Shown piece by piece: positions 35,212-35,241 of a DNA stretch of 35,241 nt. The translations under genes and the position numbers were made by a program. Position 1 is the stretch's first letter, and each line of letters opens with the position of its first letter. The stretch covers positions 1 to 35,241 of the forward strand of contig JAPKBL010000051.1 in the NCBI GenBank assembly GCA_028823415.1, written 5' to 3'. The DNA comes from Mariniblastus sp. (GTDB lineage Bacteria > Planctomycetota > Planctomycetia > Pirellulales > Pirellulaceae). The notes under the pieces were generated by a model. That model had not been told where the DNA came from and ran no database searches. It was given only the letters and a program-made list of their open reading frames with translations.

Positions 35212-35241
35212 GCTTGCCAGCAAAAAGCTTGCCAGCAAAAG
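35212..35241. repeat. Tandem repeat, two 15-bp copies at the window edge
   Basis: GCTTGCCAGCAAAAA (35212-35226) is followed by GCTTGCCAGCAAAAG (35227-35241). The array may continue outside the window. Confidence 0.75.

Overview
The window looks like a chromosomal segment of a planctomycete, probably of the Pirellulaceae type. The reasons are a PVC-type heme-binding CxxCH protein with an N-terminal propeller, a secreted sulfatase beside an acetyl-xylan-esterase-like hydrolase, an ExbB/ExbD cluster carrying a squalene-cyclase-fold protein, several genes with no Shine-Dalgarno sequence, and probable TTG or GTG starts. No rRNA or tRNA was seen. The phylum is an inference from gene content, not from a marker gene.

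Layout. 1-2858: the 3' part of a secretin-like protein, then a ketosynthase-fold protein that has lost two of its three catalytic residues. 3220-6788: an exopolysaccharide pair, a WcaJ-type initiating sugar transferase convergent with a Wzz-type chain-length protein. 7091-8931 (minus): a standalone GH2-like sugar-binding jelly roll and a PulJ-like pseudopilin. 8932-9616 has no convincing gene. 9617-18433 (plus): a four-gene unit of giant TPR protein, ExbB/TolQ, ExbD/TolR and a 1288-residue TonB-like protein. The last has three N-terminal membrane helices, a TonB-type SxxxH motif in the third, a linker of about 820 residues, and an alpha/alpha-toroid in place of a TonB C-terminal domain. I regard this as the most interesting system in the window. 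18577-21702: the PVC heme protein. 21713-25420 (minus): a complete ribose-type ABC importer (lipoprotein, double ATPase, permease), divergent from a pdxA-family dehydrogenase. 26729-27133: a small helical protein. 27172-32125 (minus): a tight four-gene unit of esterase, EF-hand plus gingipain/caspase-like protein, sulfatase and 5-formyl-THF cyclo-ligase.

32283-35241 is accessory DNA: a DUF2200 gene, a small membrane protein, a stretch without a clear gene, a DUF2071 gene flanked by attC-like recombination sites, a small ORF, and short tandem repeats at the edge. I read 33918-34839 as an integron cassette in minus orientation. If so, the integrase and attI should lie beyond the right edge.

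How the parts may work together (inference): the ExbB/ExbD/TonB-like/TPR cluster would turn proton-motive force into mechanical work across the periplasm. The sulfatase, esterase, peptidase-like protein and sugar importer fit use of sulfated polysaccharide. The WcaJ and Wzz genes make a cell-surface polysaccharide.
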